Shown here: positions 15,307 through 24,364 of the stretch, one piece after another
How the letters are laid out: each line of letters opens with the position of its first letter
How positions within the stretch are numbered: position 1 is the stretch's first letter
From: Planctomycetota bacterium
Lineage (GTDB): Bacteria > Planctomycetota > UBA1135 > GCA-002686595
Reading direction: 5' to 3'
Length of the DNA: 64,000 nucleotides
Assembly (NCBI GenBank): GCA_016220085.1
Contig: JACRIN010000030.1
Coordinates: forward strand, 53,853-117,852
Program-made: the position numbers and the translations under genes
The notes under the pieces: generated by a model
What the model saw: only the letters and a program-made list of their open reading frames with translations
Database searches by the model: none
What the model was told of the DNA's origin: nothing

Positions 15307-17427
15307 GTGGAGACCCCTTCGCCCAAGACGCGCTCGCTCGCCGCGCTGCTCGCCATCGCGTGCCTGCTGGCTTTCGCGCAGGTCTTCGTCAACGGCTTCG
15401 TCGCGTACGACGACGATCTCTACGTCTACGCCAATCCGCAGGTGCTCGCCGGTTTGAGCGCCGACGGCGTTCGATGGGCGTTCACCACGCAGCACGCCGC
15501 GAACTGGCATCCGTTGACGTGGCTCTCGCACATGCTCGACGCGGAGCTCTACGACGCCGCGCCGGCGGGTCACCACGCGACGAGCCTGGTGTTGCACGTG
15601 CTCGCGACGTGGGTGTTGCTTGCGACGCTGGTGCGCGCGGGACTCGCGCTCGGCGCGAGCGCGTTCGTCGCCGGCGTCTTCGCGCTCCATCCGACGCGCG
15701 TCGAGTCGGTCGCGTGGATCGCCGAGCGCAAGGACGTGCTCTGCGCGCTGTTCTGGTTCCTCGCGCTGTACGCCTGGGTCGGCTGGAGCAGGCGGCGCAG
15801 CGTCGGTTGGTATGCGCTCGCGCTCGCGTGCCAGGCGCTCGCGCTGCTCGCGAAGCCGATGGCCGTGACGCTGCCGTTGACGCTGCTGCTCTTCGATCTG
15901 TGGCCGCTCGGTCGAGCGCGCGAGCGCGGTTACGTCGCGCTGGTGGTCGAGAAGTTGCCGTTCTTCGCGTTGGTCGGGTTGGCGAGCTTCATGACGCTCG
16001 CCGCGCAACAATCCGGCGGCGCGGTCAGCGGCCTCGACGTGATCCCGCTCGCCGGGCGAGTGTCGAACGCGTTCGCGAGCTTCGCGATCTACCTCGGGCG
16101 CTTCGCGTGGCCGTTCGATCTCGCGGTGCTGTATCCGCTGCCGCACGGCGGCCGCGAGCCGTTCGAGATCGTCGTCGGAGTCGCGGCGTTCTCGGCGTGC
16201 GCGCTCGTCGCCTGGTACTTCCGCGCGCGCCGTCCGGCGATCACGATCGGCCTCTCGTGGTTCGCGCTCACGCTGGTGCCGGTGATCGGGCTCGTGCAAG
16301 TCGGGCTGCAAGCGAACGCGGACCGCTACACGTACGTGCCGTACGTCGGCCTTGCGTTGGCGGTGGTCGGTGCGCTCGAAGGGGCTGTCGCCCCGAGCGC
16401 CCCGAGCGCCCCGAGGGAGCGGGGCGCGCGTCGCGCGCAGCTCGTGCACGTCGCGTGGACGCTCGTGTGCGTCGCGTGGGTGGGCCTGTGCTTCGTGCAG
16501 ACCGCGACGTGGCGCGATTCGGCGACGCTCTTCCGGCGCGCGCTCGCGGTGACCGAGGACAACTTCGTCGCGCACCTCAACTACGGGCTCGCGCTGCTCC
16601 AGATGGGCGGGACGCCGGAGGCGATCGCGGAGTTCGAGGCGAGCGTGCGCATCCGACCCGACTACTACCTCGCGCATTCGGCGCTCGCGTCGGCGTACTT
16701 CGAGGCGGGGCGCTTCGCGGACGCCGAGCGCACGTATCGCGCTTGGCTCGCCGCGCACGGCGACGACGCGGCGATGCTCGCGAACCTCGCGACCGTCGAG
16801 ATGCAGCTCGGCGAGTTCTCGTCGGCTCGACGGACCGCCGAGCGCGCTCGGGAGCTCGACACCGAGCGCCGCACGGCCGCGCTCGCGCGGTGCATCGACC
16901 TCGCGCTGCTCGCGGGCGACTATGCGGGCGCGGCGCAGGCGCTCGAGACCGAGCTCGCGGCCTCGCCGGGCGATCCGGCGCTCGCGCTGCGGCTCGCGGG
17001 CGCGCGCAAGCTCGCGCTCGACCCCGCGTGCGTCGATTCGGAGTGCTCGACGCTGCGCGCGGACCTTGCCGCGCTCGAACGCGAGGTCGCAGGCGCGCTC
17101 GCGACGCTCGAACGCGGAGTCGCGGCGCTCGCGCACGCGCGTCACGCGACCGAGCTCGCGCCCGCCGATGCCGACGCGCATGCCGACCTCGGCGTCCACG
17201 CGGTCCGCGCGGACGACCTCGCGACCGCCCAGCTCGCGTTCGAGCGAGCGGTCGAGCTCGCTCCCGCGCGAGCGGAGCTCCACAACAACCTCGGGTTCGT
17301 CCGGTACCGGCGCGGCGAGCTCGAGTCGGCGCGCGACGCGTTCCGCGAAGCGCTGCGACTCGCACCCGGCTACGGCGAAGCGCGCAAGAACCTGGACGCG
17401 GTCGAGCAAGAGCTCGCGCGCCGCTGA
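15307..17427 (+). CDS. TMTC-like polytopic GT-C membrane protein with C-terminal TPRs
   Basis: 706 residues from the GTG at 15307. About ten hydrophobic segments cover residues 10-400. The first extracytoplasmic loop carries the acidic motif YDDDLYVYAN, as expected of the catalytic acidic pair in GT-C glycosyltransferases. It is followed by NWHPLTWLSHMLD, then HPTRVESVAWIAERKDVL and DRYTYVPYVGLALA, all typical of the TMTC/DUF1736-type O-mannosyltransferase-like family. From about 420 to the end come TPR repeats (LNYGLALLQMGGTPEAIAEF, NLGFVRYRRGELESARDAF). It is last in the flgF-flgL unit (41 bp after the acetyltransferase) and converges on gmhA with a 3-bp gap. Family members transfer sugars to proteins from lipid carriers; flagellar substrates are an inference. 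Confidence 0.8.
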   Translation: METPSPKTRSLAALLAIACLLAFAQVFVNGFVAYDDDLYVYANPQVLAGLSADGVRWAFTTQHAANWHPLTWLSHMLDAELYDAAPAGHHATSLVLHVLATWVLLATLVRAGLALGASAFVAGVFALHPTRVESVAWIAERKDVLCALFWFLALYAWVGWSRRRSVGWYALALACQALALLAKPMAVTLPLTLLLFDLWPLGRARERGYVALVVEKLPFFALVGLASFMTLAAQQSGGAVSGLDVIPLAGRVSNAFASFAIYLGRFAWPFDLAVLYPLPHGGREPFEIVVGVAAFSACALVAWYFRARRPAITIGLSWFALTLVPVIGLVQVGLQANADRYTYVPYVGLALAVVGALEGAVAPSAPSAPRERGARRAQLVHVAWTLVCVAWVGLCFVQTATWRDSATLFRRALAVTEDNFVAHLNYGLALLQMGGTPEAIAEFEASVRIRPDYYLAHSALASAYFEAGRFADAERTYRAWLAAHGDDAAMLANLATVEMQLGEFSSARRTAERARELDTERRTAALARCIDLALLAGDYAGAAQALETELAASPGDPALALRLAGARKLALDPACVDSECSTLRADLAALEREVAGALATLERGVAALAHARHATELAPADADAHADLGVHAVRADDLATAQLAFERAVELAPARAELHNNLGFVRYRRGELESARDAFREALRLAPGYGEARKNLDAVEQELARR

Positions 17428-17430
17428 AGC

Positions 17431-18033
17431 TCAACCCTTGGCGTAGTTCTCGGGGAAGAGCCGGCGCTCGACCGCCTCGATCACGATGTGCAGCACCTTG
17501 ATGTGCACCTCTTGGATGCGGTCGGAACTCTCCGCGAGCGGCACGACGATCGGGATGTCGACCTCGCTCTTCAGCTTCCCGCCGCCCTTGCCCAACAAGC
17601 CGACCACGGTGATCCCGCGGCGCTTCGCTGCGGCAACCGCCTTCAGCACGTTGGGGGAATTCCCGCTGGTCGAGATCGCGACCAGCAGATCGCCGGGCTT
17701 GCCGAGCGCCTCGACTTGGCGCGCGAAGATCTCGTCGAAGCCGAAGTCGTTGGCGATGCAGGTGATCTGGCTTGGATCGGCGAACGCGACCGCCGGCAGC
17801 GCCTTGCGATTGCCGCGGAAGCGTCCGGTCCACTCCTCCGCGAAGTGCATCGCGTCGCACATCGACCCGCCGTTGCCGCACGACATCAACAGGCCGCCCT
17901 TCGTGAGCGTCGCCGCCGCCGTTTCGGCGAAACGGCGAACCGCCGGCAGCCCGTCCGGCGACTCCAAGAAAGCCTGGAGCACGGCGGCAGCCTCGACGAA
18001 CGAATGTTGGACCGGATCGGAGTGCTGGGTCAT
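17431..18033 (-). CDS. gmhA: Phosphoheptose isomerase GmhA (sedoheptulose-7-phosphate isomerase)
   Basis: GmhA converts sedoheptulose 7-phosphate to D-glycero-D-manno-heptose 7-phosphate, the first step of ADP-heptose (LPS core) or GDP-heptose synthesis. The 200-residue product carries a SIS fold with SCGNGGSMCDAMHFAEEWTG (residues about 55-75, keeping the catalytic Glu), CIANDFGFDEIF, the phosphosugar loop ISTSGNSPNVLKA and the C-terminal catalytic His in IQEVHIKVLHIVIEA. Where E. coli has SHCDAMHF this protein has SMCDAMHF. The ATG at 18033 gives the normal length; the frame stays open to 18252, but that extension is Arg/Ser/Pro-rich non-coding sequence. Confidence 0.93.
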   Translation of the reverse strand: MTQHSDPVQHSFVEAAAVLQAFLESPDGLPAVRRFAETAAATLTKGGLLMSCGNGGSMCDAMHFAEEWTGRFRGNRKALPAVAFADPSQITCIANDFGFDEIFARQVEALGKPGDLLVAISTSGNSPNVLKAVAAAKRRGITVVGLLGKGGGKLKSEVDIPIVVPLAESSDRIQEVHIKVLHIVIEAVERRLFPENYAKG

Positions 18034-18368
18034 GGCGGGAATTCTGGAGTGAGCGACGGACCCGCACCACTCCGCGCGGGGGTTCGAGGTCCTGCTCGGA
18101 CGGTTTGCGCCGCGACCTGAGCGCTGGTCCGAGGGCTCGAAACGCCCCGTCCGCCGGCACACTCCCCCGATTGGGCTAGAACCGATCGGAAGGGGCAAGC
18201 ACAACATTTTTCGCCGTAGTGACTTATGTAAACAGCCCAATTCTGCGCACACTTCCCCAGCGCAATGAGGTGCAGTTCGACGGTCAAGTGCGCCGACGGC
18301 GTTTCAGCGCTGGAACGTCTCTGGGCCGCTTCCCGGCCGCACTACCGCTTCCCCAAAGGCTCGATCCC
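18034..18368. other. Divergent intergenic region gmhA / XRE regulator
   Basis: No gene. The region contains an unusually AT-rich island at about 18200-18245 (CAACATTTTTCGCC, GACTTATGTAAACAG) in otherwise GC-rich DNA, the likeliest place for promoters. On the minus strand TTTACA at about 18235 is followed 17 bp on by AAATGT, a poor -35/-10 pair for gmhA. The frame of the XRE protein is open back to 18219, but the early codons are AT-rich and not convincing. Confidence 0.4.
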
Positions 18369-18761
18369 GTGAACAGACTTGGAACCCGACTCAAATCCCT
18401 GCGCGGCAGCCGCTCCCTGGTCGCCTTCGCGAAGGCCCTTGGCCTCTCCTACACGTTCGTGCGCGAGATGGAGCGCGGCAACCGCCTCCCTTCCGACGAC
18501 GTGATCGTGCAACTCGCGGAGCGACTCGGCGTCGACTCAGGTGAGCTCGCCTTGCTGACGTACTGCGACAGGTCGCAGATGCTGGCGGAGCACCTGAGGG
18601 CGATCGGAGTCGATACGCACCTCCCCGAGTTGACTTCGGTGCCCGTGGCGCCGCTGCCGACTCGGTCGTCGGTACCGCTCAGCGCGTCGCTCGGCGGCGC
18701 GACGCCCGGCAGCACGTCGCCCGGCAGCGCGATGCTCGGCAGCGTGTCGACCACCGGTTGA
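18369..18761 (+). CDS. XRE-family helix-turn-helix transcriptional regulator
   Basis: 130 residues from the GTG at 18369. Residues 3-60 form a Cro/C1-type HTH: LGTRLKSLRGSRSLVAFAK, then ALGLSYTFVREMERGNRLPS and IVQLAERLGVDSGEL. The tail (about 90-130) is a low-complexity Ser/Pro/Gly/Thr region with near-repeats (ATPGS, TSPGS). There is no ligand or sensor domain, so it is a small DNA-binding repressor of unknown targets. gmhA, which it faces, is a candidate target only by position. Confidence 0.75.
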   Translation: MNRLGTRLKSLRGSRSLVAFAKALGLSYTFVREMERGNRLPSDDVIVQLAERLGVDSGELALLTYCDRSQMLAEHLRAIGVDTHLPELTSVPVAPLPTRSSVPLSASLGGATPGSTSPGSAMLGSVSTTG

Positions 18762-18839
18762 CGCAGCGAATCGCGGACGCGGCTTGCCGAACCCGGTGAG
18801 TGCGCGGAACCTCTGGGCCGGCCCCGGAGACACCTCGCG

Positions 18840-20180
18840 ATGTTCGAAGCACTCTTGGCAGGCGGCGCGCTCTGCGCGCTGATCGCCGTCGTTCTCTTGA
18901 TCGTGCTGTTGCGGCGCGACACGGCGGTCGACTTCTCGCCGCTGTCCGCGCGGTTGGAGGCGTTGGAGCGCGCGAACGAGCGCACCGAGCGCGGGTTGAG
19001 GGAGGAGTTGGCGCAGGCGCGCGTCGAGGAGCAAGCGCTCGCCAAGCAGCTCCGCGACGAGCTCGCCGCGCGCGGCAAGGAAGCGAACGACGGCCTGATC
19101 CTCTCGATCGGTCGCCACTCGGAAGCGCAGAAGCACCAGCTCGAGCTGTTCGGCAAGCGCCTCGACGAGCTCAGCACCTCGAACGAGCGTCGTTTCGAGA
19201 CGTTGCGCTTGTCGGTCGAGAAGAAGCTCGGCGACATCCAGCACGACAACACGCAGAAGCTCGAGCAGATGCGCGTCACGGTCGACGAGAAGCTCCAGAG
19301 CGTGCTCGACAAGCGTCTGACCGACAGCTTCAAGTCCGTGCGCGAGATGCTCGAGAACGTGCAGACGGGCGTCGGAGAGATGAAGGCGCTCGCCTCGGGC
19401 GTCGGCGACCTGAAACGCGTGCTCACCAACGTCAAGACGCGCGGCAACTGGGGCGAGGTGCAGCTCGGTGCGCTGCTCGAGCAGATGCTCACCGCCGACC
19501 AGTTCGCTCGCAACGTCGTCACGCGGCCCGGCACGGCGGAGGTGGTCGAGTTCGCGATCAAGCTGCCCGGCCGCGGGGACGACCCGGACAAGCCCGTGTG
19601 GCTGCCGATCGACGCGAAGTTTCCGCAGGAGGACTACCTGCGGCTGGTCGAGGCGAGCGAGCGCGGCGACTCCGAAGCGGTCGAGTACGCGGTCAAGCAG
19701 CTCGAACTTCGCATCCGCGGCTTCGCGAAGGACATCAGCAAGAAGTACATCGAGCCTCCGCACACGACCGACTTCGCGCTGATGTTCCTGCCGACGGAGG
19801 GCCTGTACGCGGAGATCGTGCGTCGCACGGAGCTCGTCGAGGTCTTGCAGCGGGATCACCGCGTCGTCGTGGCCGGTCCGACCACGCTCGCGGCGCTTCT
19901 GAACTCGCTGCAGATGGGCTTCCGCACGCTCGCGATCGAGAAGCGCTCGAGCGAGATCGCGAAGGTCCTCGGCGAAGTGAAGACCGAGTTCGGTCGCTTC
20001 GGCGACGTGATCGCGAAGGTGAAGGAGAAGCTCGACCAAGCGTCGCGACAGATCGAGGACGACGTCGGCGTGCGCACCCGCCAGATCGGCCGCAGGCTCA
20101 AGAACATCGAAGCGCTGCCGATCACCGGCACGCCGCCGCTGCTGATCGAGCCGGAAGAGGACGAGCCGACCGCGAAGTGA
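18840..20180 (+). CDS. rmuC: DNA recombination protein RmuC
   Basis: 446 residues. RmuC proteins have an N-terminal membrane anchor, a long coiled coil and a PD-(D/E)XK-like nuclease domain, and limit rearrangement at inverted repeats. Here the TM is ALLAGGALCALIAVVLLIVL (residues 4-26). The coiled coil runs to about 190. The RmuC core begins with LKRVLTNVKTRGNWGEVQL and continues with PVWLPIDAKFPQEDYLRL, DISKKYIEPPHTTDFALMFL and TTLAALLNSLQMGFRTLAI, all family hallmarks. It converges on the ECF sigma gene with a 12-bp gap. Confidence 0.95.
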   Translation: MFEALLAGGALCALIAVVLLIVLLRRDTAVDFSPLSARLEALERANERTERGLREELAQARVEEQALAKQLRDELAARGKEANDGLILSIGRHSEAQKHQLELFGKRLDELSTSNERRFETLRLSVEKKLGDIQHDNTQKLEQMRVTVDEKLQSVLDKRLTDSFKSVREMLENVQTGVGEMKALASGVGDLKRVLTNVKTRGNWGEVQLGALLEQMLTADQFARNVVTRPGTAEVVEFAIKLPGRGDDPDKPVWLPIDAKFPQEDYLRLVEASERGDSEAVEYAVKQLELRIRGFAKDISKKYIEPPHTTDFALMFLPTEGLYAEIVRRTELVEVLQRDHRVVVAGPTTLAALLNSLQMGFRTLAIEKRSSEIAKVLGEVKTEFGRFGDVIAKVKEKLDQASRQIEDDVGVRTRQIGRRLKNIEALPITGTPPLLIEPEEDEPTAK

Positions 20181-20192
20181 CGGGCGCGACGT

Positions 20193-20771
20193 TCAATCGC
20201 CGACGTCGAGCTTCTCGGCGAGCTTCGCGAGCGCGCGGTGCAACAGCACGCGCGTCGCGCCCTCGGTCCGGCCCATCGCCTCGGCGATCTCCTTGTGCGG
20301 TAGCCCGACGACGCGCGCGAGCGTGATCACCTCGCGTTCGTCGTCGCCGAGCTCGTCGAAGGCCTTCTCGATGCGCGCGAGCTCCTCCTTCGCCATCGCT
20401 CGGCGACTGGGCGACGACACGTTGCGATACGCGTCGAGTAGCGCTTGCTCGTCACCGACGACGCGCGCGGCCTCGCGCTTCTGCGCTCGCCAATGCTCGT
20501 CGCGCTTTTGCAGCTTGCGCAGAGCGGTCGCGTAGAGCCAGTGCTTGAAACCCGTCTCGCCGCCGTACTTGAACGTCGAGAGGTTCTGCAGCACCTCGCG
20601 GCAGACCGACTGCGCGATGTCCGACGCCGATTCGTGCGCGCGCACGGTCGGGCCGGCGCGCAAACGCACGAACGCGCGCAGTCCGGGCAAGTAGCGGCCG
20701 AGCAGCGTTTCGAGTGCGATCGCGTCGCCGCGCTGCGCGGACTCGATCAGGCGGCTGACGTCCTCGGCCAT
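20193..20771 (-). CDS. ECF-type RNA polymerase sigma factor (planctomycete group)
   Basis: 192 residues from the ATG at 20771. The sigma-2 region is at about 18-90 (LLGRYLPGLRAFVRLRAG, SASDIAQSVCREVLQNLSTF, FKHWLYATALRKLQKRDEHW). The sigma-4 region is at about 130-190 (LGDDEREVITLARVVGLPH, KEIAEAMGRTEGATRVLLHR). No anti-sigma gene is adjacent. Instead the divergent neighbour, 79 bp away, is a TPR Ser/Thr kinase, the usual genomic partner of this sigma group in Planctomycetes, suggesting control by phosphorylation rather than a membrane anti-sigma. Confidence 0.92.
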   Translation of the reverse strand: MAEDVSRLIESAQRGDAIALETLLGRYLPGLRAFVRLRAGPTVRAHESASDIAQSVCREVLQNLSTFKYGGETGFKHWLYATALRKLQKRDEHWRAQKREAARVVGDEQALLDAYRNVSSPSRRAMAKEELARIEKAFDELGDDEREVITLARVVGLPHKEIAEAMGRTEGATRVLLHRALAKLAEKLDVGD

Positions 20772-20850
20772 CCCTCGAATTCTAGCCCGGTCCCGCGGCG
20801 GCCTGCCTTGCCCCGATCGGCGCGCGGGCGTGAAATGGACCTCTGGATCG

Positions 20851-23712
20851 ATGACCGATAGCGCGCCCAAGCCCGAAGATGCTCGGCTGAACGAGCTCGT
20901 GATGACCGCCTTGGACGCGCTCGAACGCGGCGAGCCCGCGGCGGTCGAGGCGCTGCTCCGCGAGCACCCGGAGCACGCGAGCGCGCTGAAGCGCCGACTC
21001 GCGCTGCTGCAGGACATCGGCGTGCTCGACGGCGGCGCCTCCGCGCGTCCGCCGGAGCGTCTCGGCGACTTCCAGATCCTGGAGCAGCTCGGCGCGGGCG
21101 GCATGGGCGTCGTCTATCGAGCGCGCGAGCTGCGGCTCGATCGCGAAGTCGCGTTGAAGGTCGTGCGGCCCGAGCGGTTGTTCTTCGAAGGCACGCGCGA
21201 GCGTTTCAAGCGCGAGGTCGAGACCGTCGCGCGCCTGCAGCATCCCGGCATCGTGCCCGTCTACAGCGTCGGCGAGGAGCAAGGCGTCCCGTACTTCGCG
21301 ATGGAGCTCGTCGAAGGCAAGACGGTCGAGCAGGTGCTCGCGACTCTCCACGGGCGCGACGTGGCGACGTTGTCGGGCTTCGACCTCGCTCCGGATCCAG
21401 CGCGCGCGGGCTATCTCTTCGAAGGCTCGTGGGAAGCCGCGTGCGTGCGCGTGATCAAGCAAGTCGCCGAAGCGGTCGAGCACGCGCACCAACGCGGGGT
21501 GATCCATCGCGACATCAAACCGTCGAACGTGATGCTGACCGCCGGCGACGCGTCGCGCGCGATGGTGTTCGACTTCGGGCTGGCGGCGGCGAGCGGCAAC
21601 GCGCTCGGCGGCGGTCGGTTGACGCACACCGGCGCGCGGCTCGGCACGTTGAGCTACATGGCGCCCGAGCAAGTGCGCGGCGACGTGAACTCGATCGACG
21701 TGCGCACCGACGTGTACGCGCTCGGCGTCACGCTCTACCAGATGTTGACGCTGCGTCCGGCGTTCGGCGGGCGTTCCGACGCCGACGTGATCGTCGCGAT
21801 CGAGCGCGGCGAGACGCGCGCGGTGCGCAGCATGAACGCGAGCATCTCGTGGGAAGCCGAGACCGTTTGCGCGACGGCGATGGAGCGCGACTCGGCGCGT
21901 CGCTACGCGACCGCGGCCGACTTCGCGCGCGATCTCGGCAACGTGCTCGAGAAACGTCCGATCGAGGCGCAGCGCGCCGGCGTCGGTTTGCGCGTTCGAC
22001 GCTGGATCGAGCGACATCCGGCGCTGACGGCGGCGTACGTGCTCGCCGGGCTCCTGGTGGTCGGCGGTCCGACCCTTTGGGCGTGGAAGGAGCGCCAGGC
22101 AGGCCTCGCGATCCGCACGCAGCGCGACCGCGCCGAGCGCAACTTCGCGCACGCGATGGAAGCGGTCGACCAGATGCTCTCGCGCGTCGGCGAAGTCGAC
22201 CTGCGCTTCGTGCCGCAGATGGAGCCGGTGCGCAAGGCGCTGCTCGAGGACGCGGTTCGACTGCTCGAACGCTTCGTCGAGGAGAACGCCGACGACCTCC
22301 GCGCGCGGAACGAGCTCGCGAAGGGTCAAGCGCGATTGGCGAGTCTCTTCGAAGAGCTCGGCCGCTACGACGACTCCGCGCGTGCGCGCGCGCGGGAGAT
22401 CGAGACGTACGACGCACTTCTTGCGGAGACGCCGCGCGATCTCGGGCTCGCGGTTGCGCGCCAACTGGCGTGCGTCGCCCGCGCAAGCGCGTACGTCAAC
22501 GCCGAGGCGGTCGCCGTCGCGGGGCCGTTGCTCGACGAGAACGCTCTAGCGATCGAGCGCCTGCTCGCGGAGCATCCCGCGAACGTCGAGCTCGCGCGCG
22601 CGTGGATCAACAACAACGCGAGCATCGGCAAGGTGCTGCGGATCTCCGACAAGCTCGAGGAATCGCGCGCGGTCTTGCTGCGCGGCGTCGAACGCGTCGA
22701 GCGCGAGCTCGCGGCGCATCCCGAGGATCGAGGAGTCGTGGAGAGCGCCCACGCGGCCTGGAACGAGTACGGCTACCTCGTCATGGAGCACTTCACCGAG
22801 CCCGACAAGGTCAACGACGAAGCCGCGCGAGCGCTGACGCGCGCCGTCGAGCTCACCGAGCGCCTGGTGCGCTCAGCGCCCGACGATGGGCAGCGCCGCA
22901 CGGCGCTCGCCGAGGCACGCATCAACCTCGGTGGCGTGTGGTTGCGCGCCGGCGAGTTCGCGAGGGCGAGCGAGTTCTACGTCGCCGCACGCGACGATCT
23001 GGTGCCGTTCGTCGAGCGCTTCCCGAACACGTTGAGCTTCAAGTTCATGCTGGCGACCGCCCACAATCAGATCGGGCTCGCCGCGGACTGGCTGCGCGAC
23101 TTACCGGTCGCGGAGGAGAACTACTCGAAGACGCTCGACCTGTTGCGAGAGATCACTCGCACGGCGAGCGCGCCCAACCTGGTCCATCGCCTCGGGCTGG
23201 TCGCCTACAACCTGAGCAGCGTCAAACGCGGGCTCGAGAAGCTCGACGAGGCCGAAGCGTTGACGCTGGCGGCGATCGAAGCTCTGACGCGCGCGATCGC
23301 GCGCGCGCCGGAGAACCAGGACATCGCGCGCGACCTGTCCTCCGCGTACTCGGCGCTCTGCGCCGTGCGTTGCGACAAGGGTGATTGGCGCGGCGCGATC
23401 GAGAACGTCGAGCAAATCGTCGCCACGGCGCCGATGGAGTCGCGAAACCTCTGGCGAGCGATGCTGGTGTGGACGCGCTGCATCGAGCTCGTCCGCGCCG
23501 ACGCGACGCTCGCCGACGCCGAGCGCGCGACGCGGATCGAGGAGTTCGCCGTCCACGCGGTCGACGACATGCGCGCGTCGTTCGAGCGCGGCGATCCACG
23601 CGCGGCGCGCGACATCGAGACGCTCAGCGATCCGAAACCTCTGCACGGGACCGCCGCATGGAAGGCGTTCGTCGAGGAGCGGCGCGCGGCGCAAGCCGGC
23701 GGGGCGAAGTGA
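20851..23712 (+). CDS. Membrane Ser/Thr protein kinase with C-terminal TPR-like repeats
   Basis: 953 residues from the ATG at 20851. A Hanks-type kinase domain spans about 72-375: Gly loop LGAGGMGVVYRARE, catalytic VALKVV, HRDIKPSNVM, DFGLA and GTLSYMAPEQV. All catalytic residues are present, so it should be active. A TM helix follows at about 393-412 (AAYVLAGLLVVGGPTLWAW), then about 530 residues of helical TPR-like sequence. The N-terminal 70 residues (ALLREHPEHASALKRRLALL) are a short helical leader common to planctomycete kinases of this kind. It is divergent from the ECF sigma gene and probably controls it. Confidence 0.93.
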   Translation: MTDSAPKPEDARLNELVMTALDALERGEPAAVEALLREHPEHASALKRRLALLQDIGVLDGGASARPPERLGDFQILEQLGAGGMGVVYRARELRLDREVALKVVRPERLFFEGTRERFKREVETVARLQHPGIVPVYSVGEEQGVPYFAMELVEGKTVEQVLATLHGRDVATLSGFDLAPDPARAGYLFEGSWEAACVRVIKQVAEAVEHAHQRGVIHRDIKPSNVMLTAGDASRAMVFDFGLAAASGNALGGGRLTHTGARLGTLSYMAPEQVRGDVNSIDVRTDVYALGVTLYQMLTLRPAFGGRSDADVIVAIERGETRAVRSMNASISWEAETVCATAMERDSARRYATAADFARDLGNVLEKRPIEAQRAGVGLRVRRWIERHPALTAAYVLAGLLVVGGPTLWAWKERQAGLAIRTQRDRAERNFAHAMEAVDQMLSRVGEVDLRFVPQMEPVRKALLEDAVRLLERFVEENADDLRARNELAKGQARLASLFEELGRYDDSARARAREIETYDALLAETPRDLGLAVARQLACVARASAYVNAEAVAVAGPLLDENALAIERLLAEHPANVELARAWINNNASIGKVLRISDKLEESRAVLLRGVERVERELAAHPEDRGVVESAHAAWNEYGYLVMEHFTEPDKVNDEAARALTRAVELTERLVRSAPDDGQRRTALAEARINLGGVWLRAGEFARASEFYVAARDDLVPFVERFPNTLSFKFMLATAHNQIGLAADWLRDLPVAEENYSKTLDLLREITRTASAPNLVHRLGLVAYNLSSVKRGLEKLDEAEALTLAAIEALTRAIARAPENQDIARDLSSAYSALCAVRCDKGDWRGAIENVEQIVATAPMESRNLWRAMLVWTRCIELVRADATLADAERATRIEEFAVHAVDDMRASFERGDPRAARDIETLSDPKPLHGTAAWKAFVEERRAAQAGGAK

Positions 23713-23986
23713 GTCCGACGCGCGGAGGGTCGAGCGCGTCCGCCGGCCGCAAGCGCGCGTCGAACGAAGGTCAGGGACGAGCTTCGCGCGTGTGAGCGTC
23801 CGCGGCGGCGCGTCGAGAGCTCGGGCGAGCTCTCAGAGAGTGCGAACGAATCGCGCCCTCGCGCCACGCGAGCGAGTGGTTCAAGGTTCGAGACCGCGAG
23901 CGAACGTCACGCGTGAGGCACCGGGGACCGCGGGATCGATTTCGTCGCACGCTCCCAGCCGCGACGGCGAACGCTCGTGCGACGGC
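23713..23986. terminator. Intergenic region after the kinase gene, with a stem-loop
   Basis: No gene is supported in this 274-bp stretch. A perfect 8-bp stem GAGAGCTC / GAGCTCTC with loop GGGC lies at 23815-23834, about 100 bp past the kinase stop. It has no T-tract on either strand, so a terminator role is only possible. The small gene on the other strand ends at 23987, so the region lies between convergent genes. Confidence 0.35.
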
Positions 23987-24196
23987 TCAGAACGGATCCC
24001 AGCTCGCGCCGTGCGGCGGCGGCGGCATGGAGTCTTCGAGGCCTTCGCTCGGCACGACGATTTCGTGGTCGAGCGGGGCCGAGATGCGCACGGAGAGCTC
24101 GTAGAGATCGTCGAGGCTCCACAGGTCGCGGTCGTCGTCGTCGATCAGGTTGCCGCTCGGGAACTCGGCACGAGCAAGGCTCTGGGTTTGCTTCAT
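23987..24196 (-). CDS. Small acidic protein of unknown function
   Basis: 69 residues from the ATG at 24196 (a TTG nine codons earlier is possible). The composition is strongly two-part: an N-terminal MKQTQSLARAEFPSG, a dense acidic run LIDDDDRDLWSLDDLYEL, a hydrophobic middle ISAPLDHEIVVPSEGLED, and a Pro/Gly/Trp tail ending HGASWDPF. Codon use resembles the neighbours. No family is recognised. A short leader-plus-tail layout is reminiscent of precursor peptides, but no modification or export gene is nearby, so a small regulatory or partner protein for the adjacent kinase is equally possible. Confidence 0.5.
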   Translation of the reverse strand: MKQTQSLARAEFPSGNLIDDDDRDLWSLDDLYELSVRISAPLDHEIVVPSEGLEDSMPPPPHGASWDPF

Positions 24197-24364
24197 GGCC
24201 TGGTTTTCGGCCGCCGACGCCAAGGGCGGGTCAACCGGGCGAGAAGCCGAGGGCGCGGCCGTAACTCGTTGCTTGAAAGCGCCTTGCGGGCGCTCGTGCT
24301 AGCCTCGCCGGTCGAATCCGCGCGCGAGCGGTGACGCCGGCGCGCGCTCCGACGAGTAGCGCCG

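Noticed and set aside
18034..18252. N-terminal extension of GmhA
   Set aside because: Extension is Arg/Ser/Pro-rich, includes the AT-rich promoter island, and would make the protein 73 residues longer than the family.
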